Positions 28,753-39,071 of a stretch of DNA of 64,000 bases are shown here, piece after piece. Numbering within the stretch: the first letter of the stretch is position 1; every line of letters starts with the position of its first letter. Origin of the DNA: Oceanobacillus sp. FSL K6-2867 (lineage in GTDB: Bacteria > Bacillota > Bacilli > Bacillales > Amphibacillaceae). The position numbers and the translations under genes were made by a program. The DNA is taken from positions 4,337,832 to 4,401,831 of the forward strand of contig NZ_CP150144.1 in NCBI RefSeq assembly GCF_037963145.1. Direction: 5' to 3'. The notes below the pieces were generated by a model that saw nothing but the letters and a program-made list of their open reading frames with translations, had not been told where the DNA came from and searched no databases.

Positions 28753-28930
28753 CCGCTCTCTCCCCACGTTTATTTTTTCATGAAGTCATTTTCACTAAGC
28801 TGAAACGAAAGGGTAAACTCCTTATATATATAAGCGAAAACGTCAAGATTAGAACAATGTCATGAGCAGGAGTGATGTAAATTAAAATCGGCCTATGAGA
28901 ATAACATTTAGCAAACTTTTTTGCTTTAAT

Positions 28931-28967
28931 AAAAAACCATACAGTTAAATAAATGAACTGTATGGTT
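28931..28967 (-). terminator. Terminator after mntR
   Basis: 12-bp stem AACCATACAGTT / AACTGTATGGTT followed by TTTTTT on the leftward strand, just past the mntR stop. The remainder of the gap to yqhO has no gene. Confidence 0.85.
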
Positions 28968-28973
28968 AGATGT

Positions 28974-29396
28974 TTATTCTTTTACACTATCCGCTTGCAC
29001 TTTTTTTAATTCTTCCTGTCTTGTGGAGTCATGTTTAAAGTAATGAACAAGATCTCCAATTCGATCGATGGAATTCCAGCTTAGATGGTGTTCAATCCCT
29101 TCCACATCATTGTAAATATTATCTTTCTCCACACCAATGATTTCCAAAAACTCTTCCAGAAGCTCATGTCTAAACACTAAACGCTCGCCGATTTTTTTTC
29201 CTTTTGCCGTCAGAACGAATCCTCGATATTTTTCATAGTTTAAATATTCATCTTTATCCAATTTTTGTACCATTTTAGTAACGGAAGAAGGATGGACCTC
29301 CAATGCTTCTGCAATATCAGATACACGGGCATACCCTTTCGTTTCAATTAAGTTATATATTTGCTCGATATAATCTTCCATACTTGGAGTAGGCAT
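28974..29396 (-). CDS. mntR: Manganese-dependent transcriptional regulator MntR
   Basis: DtxR-family repressor of manganese uptake. The 140-residue length is typical. The known Mn ligands are all visible: Asp8 and Glu11 in MEDYIEQIY, the histidine in FRHELLEEF, and the Glu-Glu-His set in VEGIEHHLS. The N-terminal winged helix contains [19 protein letters not shown]. It is monocistronic, between nrdJ and yqhO. Manganese homeostasis is relevant to the Mn-type SodA at 59,202. Confidence 0.97.
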   Translation of the reverse strand: MPTPSMEDYIEQIYNLIETKGYARVSDIAEALEVHPSSVTKMVQKLDKDEYLNYEKYRGFVLTAKGKKIGERLVFRHELLEEFLEIIGVEKDNIYNDVEGIEHHLSWNSIDRIGDLVHYFKHDSTRQEELKKVQADSVKE

Positions 29397-29513
29397 GTTA
29401 GATCTCCTCGTTTCAAGAATATTTTTTAGTTAGGGCAAAACTGTTTCTCTATTATGAGGATACAGGAAAAGACAAATTAACACAAGTTATATTATTTTAG
29501 AAGGAAAAATAAA

Positions 29514-29541
29514 GGAGAAAAGCCAATATTGGCTCTTCTCC
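29514..29541 (-). terminator. Terminator after nrdJ
   Basis: Near-perfect stem GGAGAAA-AGCCAA / TTGGCT-CTTCTCC, followed leftward by TTTATTTTT, immediately after the nrdJ stop. Confidence 0.85.
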
Positions 29542-29547
29542 TAAAAG

Positions 29548-32109
29548 TTACAGACCACATTTTAATTGTGCTCCACAGCTTGTACAAGTGTTACAACCGC
29601 CTATTTCTTCTACACTACCCTTTCGACAAACTGGACAGGTATCCCCAATTTCGGAACCAATCGTAACATTCGTTCGTTCTAGCTCTTGGATTGTATCCAT
29701 TAACACAACTTTAGGCTTTTCAGTATCTGTGAACAGCTCTGTTTGCTCACCAACCGTGTTTTCTTCTGCTTTCAATGTAAGAACTTGAGAATCACGGCTT
29801 CCGTCAACATATACCGTTCCACCTTTTGCTCCACCATTATATAGTCTTTGATAGACACTTTCTACTTGATCAACCGTGTACCCTTTTGGTGCATTTACTG
29901 TTTTTGATATCGAGCTATCCACCCAACGCTGTATGACACACTGTGTATCTGCATGCGCCTCTGGTGAAAGATCCATTGCAGTCACAAACCATTGTGGCAG
30001 ATTATCTGGATCTGCATTTGGATTACTGTCTAAATACTCTTGTACGATATCTGCTTTTACTTCTATAAACTTTCCGAGTCTTCCGCTTCTGAAATAAGAG
30101 AAGGAGAAGTATGGCTCTAATCCTGTAGAAACCCCAACCATCGTTCCGGTGCTTCCAGTAGGAGCAACTGTTAATAAGTGCGAATTCCTAATACCATATG
30201 TTAGGATATCCTCTCGAATTGATGCAGGCATTTTTTTCATATAACCTGTGTTTATAAATGCTTTTCTTAGCTCCATCGTTTCTTCATCTGTTTCCCCAAC
30301 TAAAAATGGAAAACTTCCCTTTTCTTTTGCAATTTCAATCGAGGTACGGTATGCGGTCGTTGCAATTGTTTCGAACACTTTATCTACTAACTCATTACCT
30401 TCATCTGAACCGTAGGCTGTTTCACAATAAATTAATAAATCATGCATTCCCATTACACCAAGACCTACACGACGTTCACCGAGTGCCTGCTTTTTATTTT
30501 CTTCCAAGAAGTACGGAGTCGCATCAATAACATTGTCCTGGATTCTTACTCCAGTTCTTACTGTTTGCTTTAATTTTTCGTAGTCAACTGTTTTAGTCTC
30601 TTTATTTACCATTTCAGCGAGGTTAACGGCTGCCAGGTTACACACACTATAAGGTGCAAGAGGCTGCTCGCCACACGGGTTCGTTGCTACTACTTGATCA
30701 CCATATGCTTTGGCATTGGTCATGTCATTTGCATTATCGATGAAAAATATTCCGGGTTCTGCGGAATATGTTGCACACACATTGATCAAGTTCCATAATT
30801 CTTTTGCTTTTATCTTGCGATAGGTACGTACACCAAACCCCATCTCTTCCCATTTTCGTACATCGCCAACTTCATGCCACTTTTCATTATAAAAGGCCAT
30901 TTCCTCTTTCGTATAATTTTCTACATCAGGAAAGCGCAGATCATATATATCGTCATTTTCAACGGCTTCCATAAATTCTTTTGTAATACATACGGAGATA
31001 TTTGCACCTGTCAGAAATTCAGGGTTGTGTACCGAGTATGTTCCGCCTATTCTGAGTTTATCATCTGCTTCACGTAATGCAGCCTCAGTGAAGCCACCAA
31101 GACCAGGCATTGTCTTATAATTTACGACACTCTGATAAAGATCAAATTCTGTTTCTGTTAAAGGTGTAAATTTCAGTTTTTCTTCTGCCAGCCGTTTGAT
31201 TTGTTCATCGTCGGTATTTTCAATCAGGTAGCGAAGTATCCTCGGATTTTGCATCTTTGAAATAATAAATTCGATAATATCCGGGTGAGAATCAACTAAC
31301 ATGATCATTTGAGCGCCTCTGCGAGATCCACCTTGTTCCACAAGATGTGTTAACTTTGCAATATCATCAAGCCACGATACAGAGCCAGAAGATTTCCCAT
31401 TTACACCTCTTGCTAATGCGTTTCTTGGACGTAAGGTTGAACCGTTCGTTCCCACTCCACCCCCGCGAGACATAATTTCCATTACCTGTTTTCTATGATC
31501 GGAAATTCCTTCACGTGAGTCTTTTACATATGGCATCACATAACAATTGAAGTAAGTTACATCCGTATCTGCCCCTGCTCCGTATAAAACACGTCCTGCA
31601 GGAATAAAATTTAAATCTGCCAGCTCTTGATTGAATGTTTCAAACCAATACTGCTGCTCTTCTTCAGTTTTTTCTACATTCGCTAATCCAGTTGCATTCC
31701 GTTTTGCAATTTGTTCGTAATATACTTCTAGTGGTTTTTCGATTACATCAAGAGATCGTTCAATAATACCTGTAGCTGCTTCTTCTTTGTCATCAAGCAC
31801 AGAGATAAATTCTGCATCTACTTGAACACTCGCTTTATTCTCCTGCCAATTAATTGCTTTAACAAATCCAAGACCCCTTGCCGGAAATTTCGGATCAGCT
31901 TTCACTGTTAAAACGACAAAATCTCCGGTTTTCAATGTTTTCTTTTCTGTATCCTTAAACGCATACCGATCAAGCATAACCAATCGAGAAACACCCTTAT
32001 GGGTCAATTTCATTTCTGATGTAATCGGGTGTACGGGAGGAAAAAGATCTATATCTTTGTTTAGTGTTTCCACATCAATCCCATTTGTTTCCTTTGCCTT
32101 AATCGACAT
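29548..32109 (-). CDS. nrdJ: Adenosylcobalamin-dependent (class II) ribonucleoside-diphosphate reductase
   Basis: Makes deoxyribonucleotides using a B12-derived radical, independent of oxygen. The 853-residue protein has the barrel motifs of the family: GGGVGTNGSTLRPRN, the active-site region NPCGEQPLAPYSVCNLAAVNL, GLGVMGMHDLL and TVAPTGSTGTMVGVSTG. The C-terminus carries a cysteine-rich tail (CPVCRKG, GCNTCTSCGAQLKCGL) that shuttles reducing equivalents and may bind zinc. Paired NrdR-like boxes lie upstream. It sits between mntR and yqhL, where B. subtilis has lipM, so it appears to be a local insertion or replacement. Confidence 0.95.
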   Translation of the reverse strand: MSIKAKETNGIDVETLNKDIDLFPPVHPITSEMKLTHKGVSRLVMLDRYAFKDTEKKTLKTGDFVVLTVKADPKFPARGLGFVKAINWQENKASVQVDAEFISVLDDKEEAATGIIERSLDVIEKPLEVYYEQIAKRNATGLANVEKTEEEQQYWFETFNQELADLNFIPAGRVLYGAGADTDVTYFNCYVMPYVKDSREGISDHRKQVMEIMSRGGGVGTNGSTLRPRNALARGVNGKSSGSVSWLDDIAKLTHLVEQGGSRRGAQMIMLVDSHPDIIEFIISKMQNPRILRYLIENTDDEQIKRLAEEKLKFTPLTETEFDLYQSVVNYKTMPGLGGFTEAALREADDKLRIGGTYSVHNPEFLTGANISVCITKEFMEAVENDDIYDLRFPDVENYTKEEMAFYNEKWHEVGDVRKWEEMGFGVRTYRKIKAKELWNLINVCATYSAEPGIFFIDNANDMTNAKAYGDQVVATNPCGEQPLAPYSVCNLAAVNLAEMVNKETKTVDYEKLKQTVRTGVRIQDNVIDATPYFLEENKKQALGERRVGLGVMGMHDLLIYCETAYGSDEGNELVDKVFETIATTAYRTSIEIAKEKGSFPFLVGETDEETMELRKAFINTGYMKKMPASIREDILTYGIRNSHLLTVAPTGSTGTMVGVSTGLEPYFSFSYFRSGRLGKFIEVKADIVQEYLDSNPNADPDNLPQWFVTAMDLSPEAHADTQCVIQRWVDSSISKTVNAPKGYTVDQVESVYQRLYNGGAKGGTVYVDGSRDSQVLTLKAEENTVGEQTELFTDTEKPKVVLMDTIQELERTNVTIGSEIGDTCPVCRKGSVEEIGGCNTCTSCGAQLKCGL

Positions 32110-32179
32110 TTAATCTCTCCTTTAAACCTATCTTTACAAAATCCAACATTACTACAATACCACAAAACAGGTATAAATT

Positions 32180-32195
32180 AAACGATATATAGTGT
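32180..32195 (-). promoter_or_regulatory. NrdR box 1 upstream of nrdJ
   Basis: Leftward strand ACACTATATATCGTTT matches the NrdR consensus ACACWATATMTWGTGT at 14 of 16 positions. It lies 71 bp upstream of nrdJ. Confidence 0.75.
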
Positions 32196-32211
32196 TAATA
32201 AATTAATATAT

Positions 32212-32227
32212 ATACTATATATGGAGT
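32212..32227 (-). promoter_or_regulatory. NrdR box 2 upstream of nrdJ
   Basis: Leftward strand ACTCCATATATAGTAT matches the consensus at 13 of 16 positions. It is spaced 32 bp (three helical turns) from box 1, the spacing typical of paired NrdR sites. The rest of the 349-bp gap to yqhL (32110-32458) is A/T-rich with no gene. Confidence 0.68.
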
Positions 32228-32458
32228 TTTAGACATATTCAGCTCATTTTGTCAAGCAGGAATTTAATAGTTTAAAATGGAAATCCGGCAATAATCCTCG
32301 CTATATGCAATTTATGACATTTTTAAGAACTATTTAATCGTGAAAACAGCAAATTGTGAACTTTTCTTATAGGAAAGAGAAAAACTTTGAAATATACCGC
32401 GTCTACCCATATAATAAAATAGATAGTGAACATTTTTTGGACAGACGGGGGAAGTAAA

Positions 32459-32833
32459 ATGGAGTTTTTAATTATTGCCGTAGTTGTCTTGCTTGCAGTT
32501 GGCATATTCCGCTATTATAGACAACGTAATTACTTGAAGGTATTGACAGAGGATCAATTCCGGGAAGGTTATCGGAAAGCTCAATTAATAGATGTGCGAG
32601 AGCCTCAAGAATTTGAGAGAGGTCATATTCTTGGAGCAAGAAATATTCCTGTAAGTCAAATGCGTCAACGTTTAGTCGAGATGCGTAAAGATAAACCAGT
32701 ATATCTTTATTGTCAAAGTGGTACTCGTTCTGCAAGAGCAGCTCAATTACTTCACAAAAAAGGTTATCAGGATATTTATCATTTAAAAGGCGGTTTCAAG
32801 AAATGGACCGGTAAAATTAAAATGAAAAATTAA
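32459..32833 (+). CDS. yqhL: Membrane-anchored rhodanese-like protein YqhL
   Basis: Predicted sulfurtransferase. The 124-residue protein has an N-terminal membrane anchor (EFLIIAVVVLLAVGIFRYY) and one rhodanese domain with IDVREPQEFERGHI and the catalytic-cysteine loop YLYCQSGTRSARAA. The ATG at 32459 has a GGGGGAAG site. It is rightward and monocistronic, next to the gcv operon as in B. subtilis. Confidence 0.9.
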   Translation: MEFLIIAVVVLLAVGIFRYYRQRNYLKVLTEDQFREGYRKAQLIDVREPQEFERGHILGARNIPVSQMRQRLVEMRKDKPVYLYCQSGTRSARAAQLLHKKGYQDIYHLKGGFKKWTGKIKMKN

Positions 32834-32853
32834 GTTATCAAGACGAACAAAGC

Positions 32854-32898
32854 AAAATCGTTCCCAAGCATCTATCCTGATGATGGGAACGATTTTTT
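32854..32898 (+). terminator. Terminator after yqhL
   Basis: AAAATCGTTCCC / GGGAACGATTTTTT stem with a large loop and T run. Confidence 0.85.
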
Positions 32899-32981
32899 AA
32901 TTGATTAACATAAATGCATCCTAGCATACGACACTTAGATAAATTACATATACTCGCTAAATAATATGTCTTTCCAGAAAA

Positions 32982-33022
32982 TAAAAAGTGGAATCTACCA
33001 GCTGTTTGGTAAGATTATCACT
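32982..33022 (-). terminator. Terminator after the gcv operon
   Basis: Imperfect stem AGTGGAATCTACCA / TTGGTAAGATTATCACT, followed leftward by TTTTTATTTT, about 36 bp past the gcvPB stop. Confidence 0.75.
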
Positions 33023-33057
33023 CTTTATTTTTATTATTCTAATTTAAATTCGTTCAA

Positions 33058-34521
33058 TTAGCCTTCTTTTTGATAACGTAATATTGGCTTACGAGCTGCT
33101 CCAGCTTCGTCTAAACGGTTTACTGCTGTATTATGCGGTGCTTCCTGAACAATTTCTGGATTAGTTTTCGCTTCATCAGCAATTTGAAGCATTGCATCGA
33201 TAAATGTGTCTAATGTTTCTTTAGATTCTGTTTCCGTTGGCTCGATCATCAATGCTTCTTCCACAATTAATGGGAAGTAAACAGTTGGCGGATGGAACTT
33301 TAAGTCTAATAGACGCTTTGCAATGTCCATTGTTCTCACGCCAAGTTTCTTCTGTTTGCTTCCAGATAACACAAATTCATGTTTGCAATGTTGTGTAAAT
33401 GGGAGTTCATATTCTTTTTCAAGACTGCGCATCATGTAGTTTGCATTAAGGACTGCATATTCACTAACTTTCTTCAATCCTTCTGCACCCATTGTACGTA
33501 TATACGTGTATGCACGCACGTTAATTCCAAAGTTCCCATAGTAACCTTTCACCATACCAATGGATTGTGGACGATCATAGTCAAGTTCATATACACCATC
33601 GTTTTTGCGAACAACGGGTTTTGGTAAGTATGGAGCAAGTTCCTCTGATACTCCAATTGGACCTGATCCTGGGCCTCCACCACCGTGTGGGCCAGTAAAT
33701 GTTTTATGCAGGTTCAAGTGAACCGCGTCAAAGCCCATATCTCCTGGTCGAGTGTAACCCATAATAGCGTTCAAGTTTGCACCGTCATAGTACATTTTTC
33801 CACCCACGCTGTGAACTATTTCTGACATTTCAAGAATTTCTGTCTCAAATAATCCTAATGTATTTGGGTTTGTTAACATAAGAGCCGCAGTGTTTTCATT
33901 AACAAGCCGTTTTAAGTCCTCAACATCTACTAATCCTTTTTCGTTTGATTTAACTTCAACCGTTTTAAATCCTGCTACTGCCGCAGATGCAGGATTTGTG
34001 CCATGTGCTGAGTCAGGGACAATTATCTCATCGCGGTGATAATCACCATTTGCTTCGTGGAATGCTTTAATCATCATGATAGCAGTCCATTCACCTTGGG
34101 AACCAGCAGCAGGCTGCAATGTAATTTCATGCATTCCTGTGATTTCTTCCAGATGAACCTGTAAATCAAACATCAATTCCAATGCACCTTGAACTGTTTT
34201 CGTATCTTGGTATGGGTGGATATGACTAAATCCGGGAAGTCTGATAACATCTTCGTTAATTACTGGGTTATATTTCATTGTACAGGACCCTAATGGATAA
34301 AACCCAGTTTGAACACCGAAGTTACGTTCAGATAAACCGTTATAATGACGCATTAGTTCTAATTCGTCCACTTCAGGAAGTTCTGCATCCGTCTTACGAA
34401 TATATATATCATCTAACTCTTCTTCTAGTTTAACTTCCGGAACATCAAGTGCTGGCAGGTTATAGCTTGATCTGCCTTCTTTACTGCGTTCAAAAATTAA
34501 AGGAAAGTTTTCATTAGCCAT
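33058..34521 (-). CDS. gcvPB: Glycine dehydrogenase (decarboxylating) subunit 2
   Basis: Second half of the split P-protein of the glycine cleavage system. With GcvPA it decarboxylates glycine and loads the aminomethyl group on the H-protein. The 487-residue protein has the PLP-lysine region [21 protein letters not shown] and the conserved [14 protein letters not shown] segment. It overlaps gcvPA by 8 bp. Confidence 0.97.
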   Translation of the reverse strand: MANENFPLIFERSKEGRSSYNLPALDVPEVKLEEELDDIYIRKTDAELPEVDELELMRHYNGLSERNFGVQTGFYPLGSCTMKYNPVINEDVIRLPGFSHIHPYQDTKTVQGALELMFDLQVHLEEITGMHEITLQPAAGSQGEWTAIMMIKAFHEANGDYHRDEIIVPDSAHGTNPASAAVAGFKTVEVKSNEKGLVDVEDLKRLVNENTAALMLTNPNTLGLFETEILEMSEIVHSVGGKMYYDGANLNAIMGYTRPGDMGFDAVHLNLHKTFTGPHGGGGPGSGPIGVSEELAPYLPKPVVRKNDGVYELDYDRPQSIGMVKGYYGNFGINVRAYTYIRTMGAEGLKKVSEYAVLNANYMMRSLEKEYELPFTQHCKHEFVLSGSKQKKLGVRTMDIAKRLLDLKFHPPTVYFPLIVEEALMIEPTETESKETLDTFIDAMLQIADEAKTNPEIVQEAPHNTAVNRLDEAGAARKPILRYQKEG

Positions 34522-35863
34522 TGATATCCCCCATTTCTTTTACAAAAGCATCAATTTCTTCTTTTGTGCGGATTTCAGTTGTTGCAATCAGCATGTGATT
34601 TTCTAACTCTGGATATGCTTTGCCAAGATCAAACCCGCCGATAAATCCTTTTTCAAATAAATCATCATTTACATCAGATACTGGTTTGGAAAGTTTAATT
34701 ACAAACTCATTGAAAAATGACCCATTAAATACGGCTGGCAGGTTAGCCTCTTCTAACTTTTGCTTTGTATATCTTGCCTTTTGCATATTTAATTTAGCCA
34801 TCTCTTTAACACCGTGTTTACCAAGAGAACTCATCGCAACCGAGCTTGCTACTGCGTTTAATGCTTGGTTTGAAGTGATGTTTGATGTCGCTTTTTCACG
34901 TCTAATATGCTGTTCTCTCGTTTGCAGCGTTAGAACGTAACCGCGTTTACCATCTTTGTCTGTTGTTTCACCAACTAAACGTCCAGGTACTTTACGCATT
35001 AATTTCTTCGTAGTTGCAAAGTAACCACAGTGCGGTCCACCAAATTGTGCAGGGATTCCAAAGACTTGTGTATCTCCGACAACAATATCTGCCCCGAATT
35101 CCCCTGGAGGAGTCAAAAATCCAAGTGAAAGTGGGTTACTTGAAACAATAAACATTGTTTTCTTTTGTTGTTTAATTAGCTCATTAATTTTTTCAAGAGG
35201 CTCGATTTGACCAAAAAAGTTAGGATATTGAACAAGAACCGCAGCAGTATCTTCATCAAGCTCTTTTTCTAATTGATCTAAATCAGTAAGACCATTTTTA
35301 TAATGTATCTCAACGATTTCAAGTTTTTTCCCGTTTGCAGCCGTCTCAACAAGTTGACGGTACTCCGGATGAACAGCAGCTGAAATAAGAACCTTCTTCT
35401 TCTTTGTATGTTCTACACTTAAGTTTACAGATTCTACCACTGCAGTTGCACCATCATATAAAGAAGAATTTACTACAGGCATTCCAGTTAATTCAGAAAC
35501 CATGGACTGGAATTCAAAAATAGCTTGTAATTCACCTTGGGAGATTTCCGGTTGATAAGGAGTGTAGGCTGTATAAAATTCTTGTCTGGAAATGACATGA
35601 TCAACTACCGATGGAATAAAGTGATCATAAACGCCAGCTCCTAAAAATGAACGATATTCTGTTAAATTTGCATTTTTGCTTGCCATTTCTGTTAGCTCTT
35701 TTTTCAACTCATATTCACTTACTGGCTTTTTAAGGTTTAATTCCTTGTCCAATCTAACTTCTTTCGGAATATCAGAAAATAGTTCTTCTGTGGATGATAC
35801 ACCGATTTTATCTAACATTTCTTTTTTATCGGTTTCGGTCATAGGTAAATAACGAAATTCCAT
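34514..35863 (-). CDS. gcvPA: Glycine dehydrogenase (decarboxylating) subunit 1
   Basis: N-terminal half of the split P-protein. The 449-residue protein begins [18 protein letters not shown] and contains [13 protein letters not shown] and [20 protein letters not shown], which are diagnostic. It lacks the PLP lysine, which lies in GcvPB. It lies 11 bp after gcvT and is co-transcribed under the glycine riboswitch. Confidence 0.97.
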   Translation of the reverse strand: MEFRYLPMTETDKKEMLDKIGVSSTEELFSDIPKEVRLDKELNLKKPVSEYELKKELTEMASKNANLTEYRSFLGAGVYDHFIPSVVDHVISRQEFYTAYTPYQPEISQGELQAIFEFQSMVSELTGMPVVNSSLYDGATAVVESVNLSVEHTKKKKVLISAAVHPEYRQLVETAANGKKLEIVEIHYKNGLTDLDQLEKELDEDTAAVLVQYPNFFGQIEPLEKINELIKQQKKTMFIVSSNPLSLGFLTPPGEFGADIVVGDTQVFGIPAQFGGPHCGYFATTKKLMRKVPGRLVGETTDKDGKRGYVLTLQTREQHIRREKATSNITSNQALNAVASSVAMSSLGKHGVKEMAKLNMQKARYTKQKLEEANLPAVFNGSFFNEFVIKLSKPVSDVNDDLFEKGFIGGFDLGKAYPELENHMLIATTEIRTKEEIDAFVKEMGDING

Positions 35864-35874
35864 TATGCTGCCCC

Positions 35875-36999
35875 CTATTTTTCTCGTTTATAAAATGGTG
35901 TCTTTACAATAATTGCTTTTAGTTTGCGCTTTCGAACTTGGATTTCTAACTCTGTACCTTCAATTGCAAGTTTGGAATCGATAAGTGCCATACCGATATT
36001 TTTGTTTAATGTTGGGGATTGTGTACCAGATGTTACAAACCCAACAGCTTCTTCATCCTTCAATATCGTATATCCATGGCGCGGAATGCCTTTATCGACC
36101 ATTTCAATTCCTACTAACTTTCTTGTCGTTCCATTTTCTGCTTGCTCTTTCAGTACAGGCTTCCCTATAAAATCTGCTTCTTTACCTACTTTTACAGCAA
36201 ATGAAAGCCCTGCTTCAATTGGGCTGATATCCTTTGATAATTCCTGTCCATATAATGGAAGTCCAGCTTCAAAACGAAGTGTGTCACGGGCGCCAAGTCC
36301 AATTGGCTCAATCCCTTTGTCTTTACCTGACTCAAGCAGTCGATTCCACAGAGCAGGACCTTCAGATTTATGGATATAGATTTCAAATCCATCTTCACCA
36401 GTATAGCCTGTACGCGAAACAATTGCAGTATGTTCTGAACTTTCAAGCGATACATTCGCATTAAATCTGAAAAATTTAATTTCCGATAGATTCGTATCTG
36501 TAAGCTGTTGTAATATTTCCTCTGAATACGGGCCCTGTAATGCAAACTGCACATATTCATCAGAGGTATTATTAATCGTTAACTCCTCATCAGAATATGT
36601 ATTATGCTCAATCAGCCATTCGTAATCTTTTTCTGTATTCGCCGCATTCACTACCAATAAATAGTCGTTTTCTGCTAGCATATAAATAATTAAATCATCG
36701 ACTGTTCCACCGTTTTCATAACACATAATCGTATATTGCGCCCGGTTTGGAACTAGTTTGGATACATCATTTGTCATAACATATTGCAGAAATTCCAAGC
36801 TCTTTGGGCCTTTTACAGCTATTTCCCCCATATGAGACACATCAAATAAACCTGCTTTTGTTCTAGTTGCTTCATGTTCCTGTTTAATACCGGTAAATTG
36901 GACTGGTAAATCCCAGCCTCCAAAATCAATTGTTTTCGCCCCGTATTTTTCATATTCTGAAAAAACAGGTGTTCTTTTCAACTCGCTCATACCATCCAC
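35875..36999 (-). CDS. gcvT: Glycine cleavage system T-protein (aminomethyltransferase)
   Basis: Transfers the aminomethyl carbon to tetrahydrofolate, making 5,10-methylene-THF and releasing ammonia. The 374-residue protein has [28 protein letters not shown] and [14 protein letters not shown], typical of GcvT. Two ATGs compete: 36999 (5 nt after AGGAGG) and 36990 (MSELKRTP), about 10 nt after it. The longer form is given. It is the first gene of the riboswitch-controlled operon; gcvH is not nearby. Confidence 0.97.
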   Translation of the reverse strand: MDGMSELKRTPVFSEYEKYGAKTIDFGGWDLPVQFTGIKQEHEATRTKAGLFDVSHMGEIAVKGPKSLEFLQYVMTNDVSKLVPNRAQYTIMCYENGGTVDDLIIYMLAENDYLLVVNAANTEKDYEWLIEHNTYSDEELTINNTSDEYVQFALQGPYSEEILQQLTDTNLSEIKFFRFNANVSLESSEHTAIVSRTGYTGEDGFEIYIHKSEGPALWNRLLESGKDKGIEPIGLGARDTLRFEAGLPLYGQELSKDISPIEAGLSFAVKVGKEADFIGKPVLKEQAENGTTRKLVGIEMVDKGIPRHGYTILKDEEAVGFVTSGTQSPTLNKNIGMALIDSKLAIEGTELEIQVRKRKLKAIIVKTPFYKREK

Positions 37000-37027
37000 T
37001 CCTCCTAATAGTTGTTGAAAAAGTGCA

Positions 37028-37247
37028 CAAAAATAGAGATTCCTTCCTAACCGAAGAAATCTCTGTCCTTAAACCAGAAAGTTGCATACTTATACAAACA
37101 CTTAAAAGGTTGTATAAATATTTGCTTCGTGGGTGGTTTACTAAGCTCAGTAAACACTCTCCAGAGTTGCGTCCTACAAGAGTCTTTTTGCCTGAGAGAT
37201 TCGCTCTTAACTTGCTCCTTCGGCGTTACATACTGTAAGCTCTCCCC
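37028..37247 (-). promoter_or_regulatory. Tandem glycine riboswitch with expression-platform terminator
   Basis: Reading leftward: GGGGAGAGC opens aptamer 1, followed by GCCGAAGGAGCAAG, a TCTCAGGCAAAA core and GACGCAACTCTGGAGAGT. A linker hairpin (GTTTACTGAGCTTAGTAAAC) and a second, less conserved aptamer follow (CCACCCACGAAGCAAA ... AACTTTCTGGTTTAAGGACAGAGA). The platform is an AGAGATTTCTT / AGGAAGGAATCTCT stem plus TTTTTG (37028-37066). The layout matches the B. subtilis gcvT leader. Glycine binding to aptamers of this class turns the operon on. Confidence 0.93.
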
Positions 37248-37409
37248 TTGTAATCATCCGCTAATGAAAAATTTATATTTGGTTATACTATGTATCAGTA
37301 TCTAAGAGGTTGCACTGCAAGGAATTCTATTTCACTTTGAATTATAACATATCAAAAAGCAAAATTATAGTGAAATCCAAATTTTAATAACAGGATGTGT
37401 GATTAACAT

Positions 37410-39071
37410 ATGGATTCTATTGAACTACAAAAAGATTCAGCCTTTATTAATGATTTAGAAACAATAATCAATAAGGATGGCCCATTCTCTAGTTGGGAAC
37501 TCTTTTCGATGGCATTTCAAGCTGAGTTAACAACAAGCTCCCCTTCCTTCAGCGGGTTACGTGCGCTTGAATATCTTCCGCATGTTGACTTTTTAGATCA
37601 TCAAATCGCTGTTGCTGAACAAGCGGTAGAAGAGATGCATGGTCGAGCAATCTTAGCAGATGAAGTTGGTTTAGGAAAAACCATTGAGGCTGGACTCATT
37701 TTAAAAGAATATATGATTCGAGGCTTGGTAAAAAATGCACTTATTCTTGTTCCCGCATCTCTCGTTAACCAATGGGTCAGGGAATTGAATGAAAAATTTT
37801 ATATTCCAGCTGTTGCCCATCGGAAGAATTATAGTTGGAAAGACAATCCGATAATTATTTCCTCACTTGATACAGCAAAGCGTTCTGCAAACCAGGAAGA
37901 GATAATTAATACGGAGTATGACTTTATTCTTGTTGATGAGGCTCATAAGCTTAAAAATCATAAAACGAAAAACTATCAATTTGTACGAGCAATCAAGAAG
38001 AAATATTGCCTGCTTTTAACAGCTACGCCAGTACAGAATCGGTTAATTGAGATTTTTAATCTTATTACCATTCTTCGTCCTGGTCATCTAGGAAATTATG
38101 ATTCCTTCATCGAAAGATATGGTAAAGATCGAAGCAAGTTAGAACAGGATCCTTATTTAAAGCAGTTGATCCAAAAAGTAATGATTCGAAATACGAGAAA
38201 AGCAACGAAGCTTACCGAATCAAAACGTAAGATTGAAACATTATGGATTGACTTTCCAGAAAAAGCTCGTGAACTTTATGATGATCTTGTCAATACACCA
38301 ATTGCATTTTCAACGTTTTCGAAAATTACGTACTTGCGTGAAATATGCTCATCAAGAGAAGCATGTTATATGTCATTATCAAAAATTAGTGAAAAGGAAA
38401 ATAATGCTGCCATCTTAAAACCACTGCTTAACAAAATCGAGGAGCTTCCACACCACGTAAAAGCCGAAAAAGTTGTAGAGCTAATTAAATCAATAGGTGA
38501 TGAAAAAGTCATTATTTTTACCGAATATCGAGCAACTCAATTTTATTTACAATGGTATTTACAGCAGCATGGCATTTCTTCCGTACCTTTCCGCGGCGGA
38601 TTTAAACGCGGAAAAAAAGACTGGATGAAACAACTATTTAAGGACCATGCCCAGGTTTTGATAGCTACTGAGGCAGGTGGAGAAGGTATTAACCTTCAGT
38701 TTTGCAGCCATCTGATTAATTACGATCTTCCATGGAATCCAATGCGACTTGAACAACGAATTGGACGAATACACCGTTTTGGACAAGAAAAGGATGTGCA
38801 TATCTATAATCTTGTTATTCGAAACACGATTGAAGAACACATTCTGACATTATTATACGAGAAAATTAACCTATTTGAAAAAGTAATCGGAAATCTGGAT
38901 GATATTTTAGCTGAACTGAACATCTCAAGTATCGAATCAGAAGTGGAATCCATCTATAATGAGTCCACCTCAGCCGGTGAGGTACGAATAAAATTGAATA
39001 ACCTTTCGTCCGTTATTCAGGGATCAAAATCAACAGCAGAAACGGAGGAGAGACTTTATGGCAATTACTAA
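37410..39071 (+). CDS. yqhH: SNF2-family helicase-like ATPase YqhH
   Basis: Predicted DNA-translocating ATPase related to RapA/SNF2 proteins. The 553-residue protein has motif I DEVGLGKTIEAGLIL (about residues 82-96), the DEAH box in FILVDEAHKLKNHKTKN, motif III LLLTATPVQN, and C-terminal motifs V and VI (EAGGEGINLQFC and QRIGRIHRFGQ). It overlaps yqhG by 14 bp. The divergent position from gcvT is conserved in Bacillaceae. Its cellular role is unknown. Confidence 0.92.
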   Translation: MDSIELQKDSAFINDLETIINKDGPFSSWELFSMAFQAELTTSSPSFSGLRALEYLPHVDFLDHQIAVAEQAVEEMHGRAILADEVGLGKTIEAGLILKEYMIRGLVKNALILVPASLVNQWVRELNEKFYIPAVAHRKNYSWKDNPIIISSLDTAKRSANQEEIINTEYDFILVDEAHKLKNHKTKNYQFVRAIKKKYCLLLTATPVQNRLIEIFNLITILRPGHLGNYDSFIERYGKDRSKLEQDPYLKQLIQKVMIRNTRKATKLTESKRKIETLWIDFPEKARELYDDLVNTPIAFSTFSKITYLREICSSREACYMSLSKISEKENNAAILKPLLNKIEELPHHVKAEKVVELIKSIGDEKVIIFTEYRATQFYLQWYLQQHGISSVPFRGGFKRGKKDWMKQLFKDHAQVLIATEAGGEGINLQFCSHLINYDLPWNPMRLEQRIGRIHRFGQEKDVHIYNLVIRNTIEEHILTLLYEKINLFEKVIGNLDDILAELNISSIESEVESIYNESTSAGEVRIKLNNLSSVIQGSKSTAETEERLYGNY

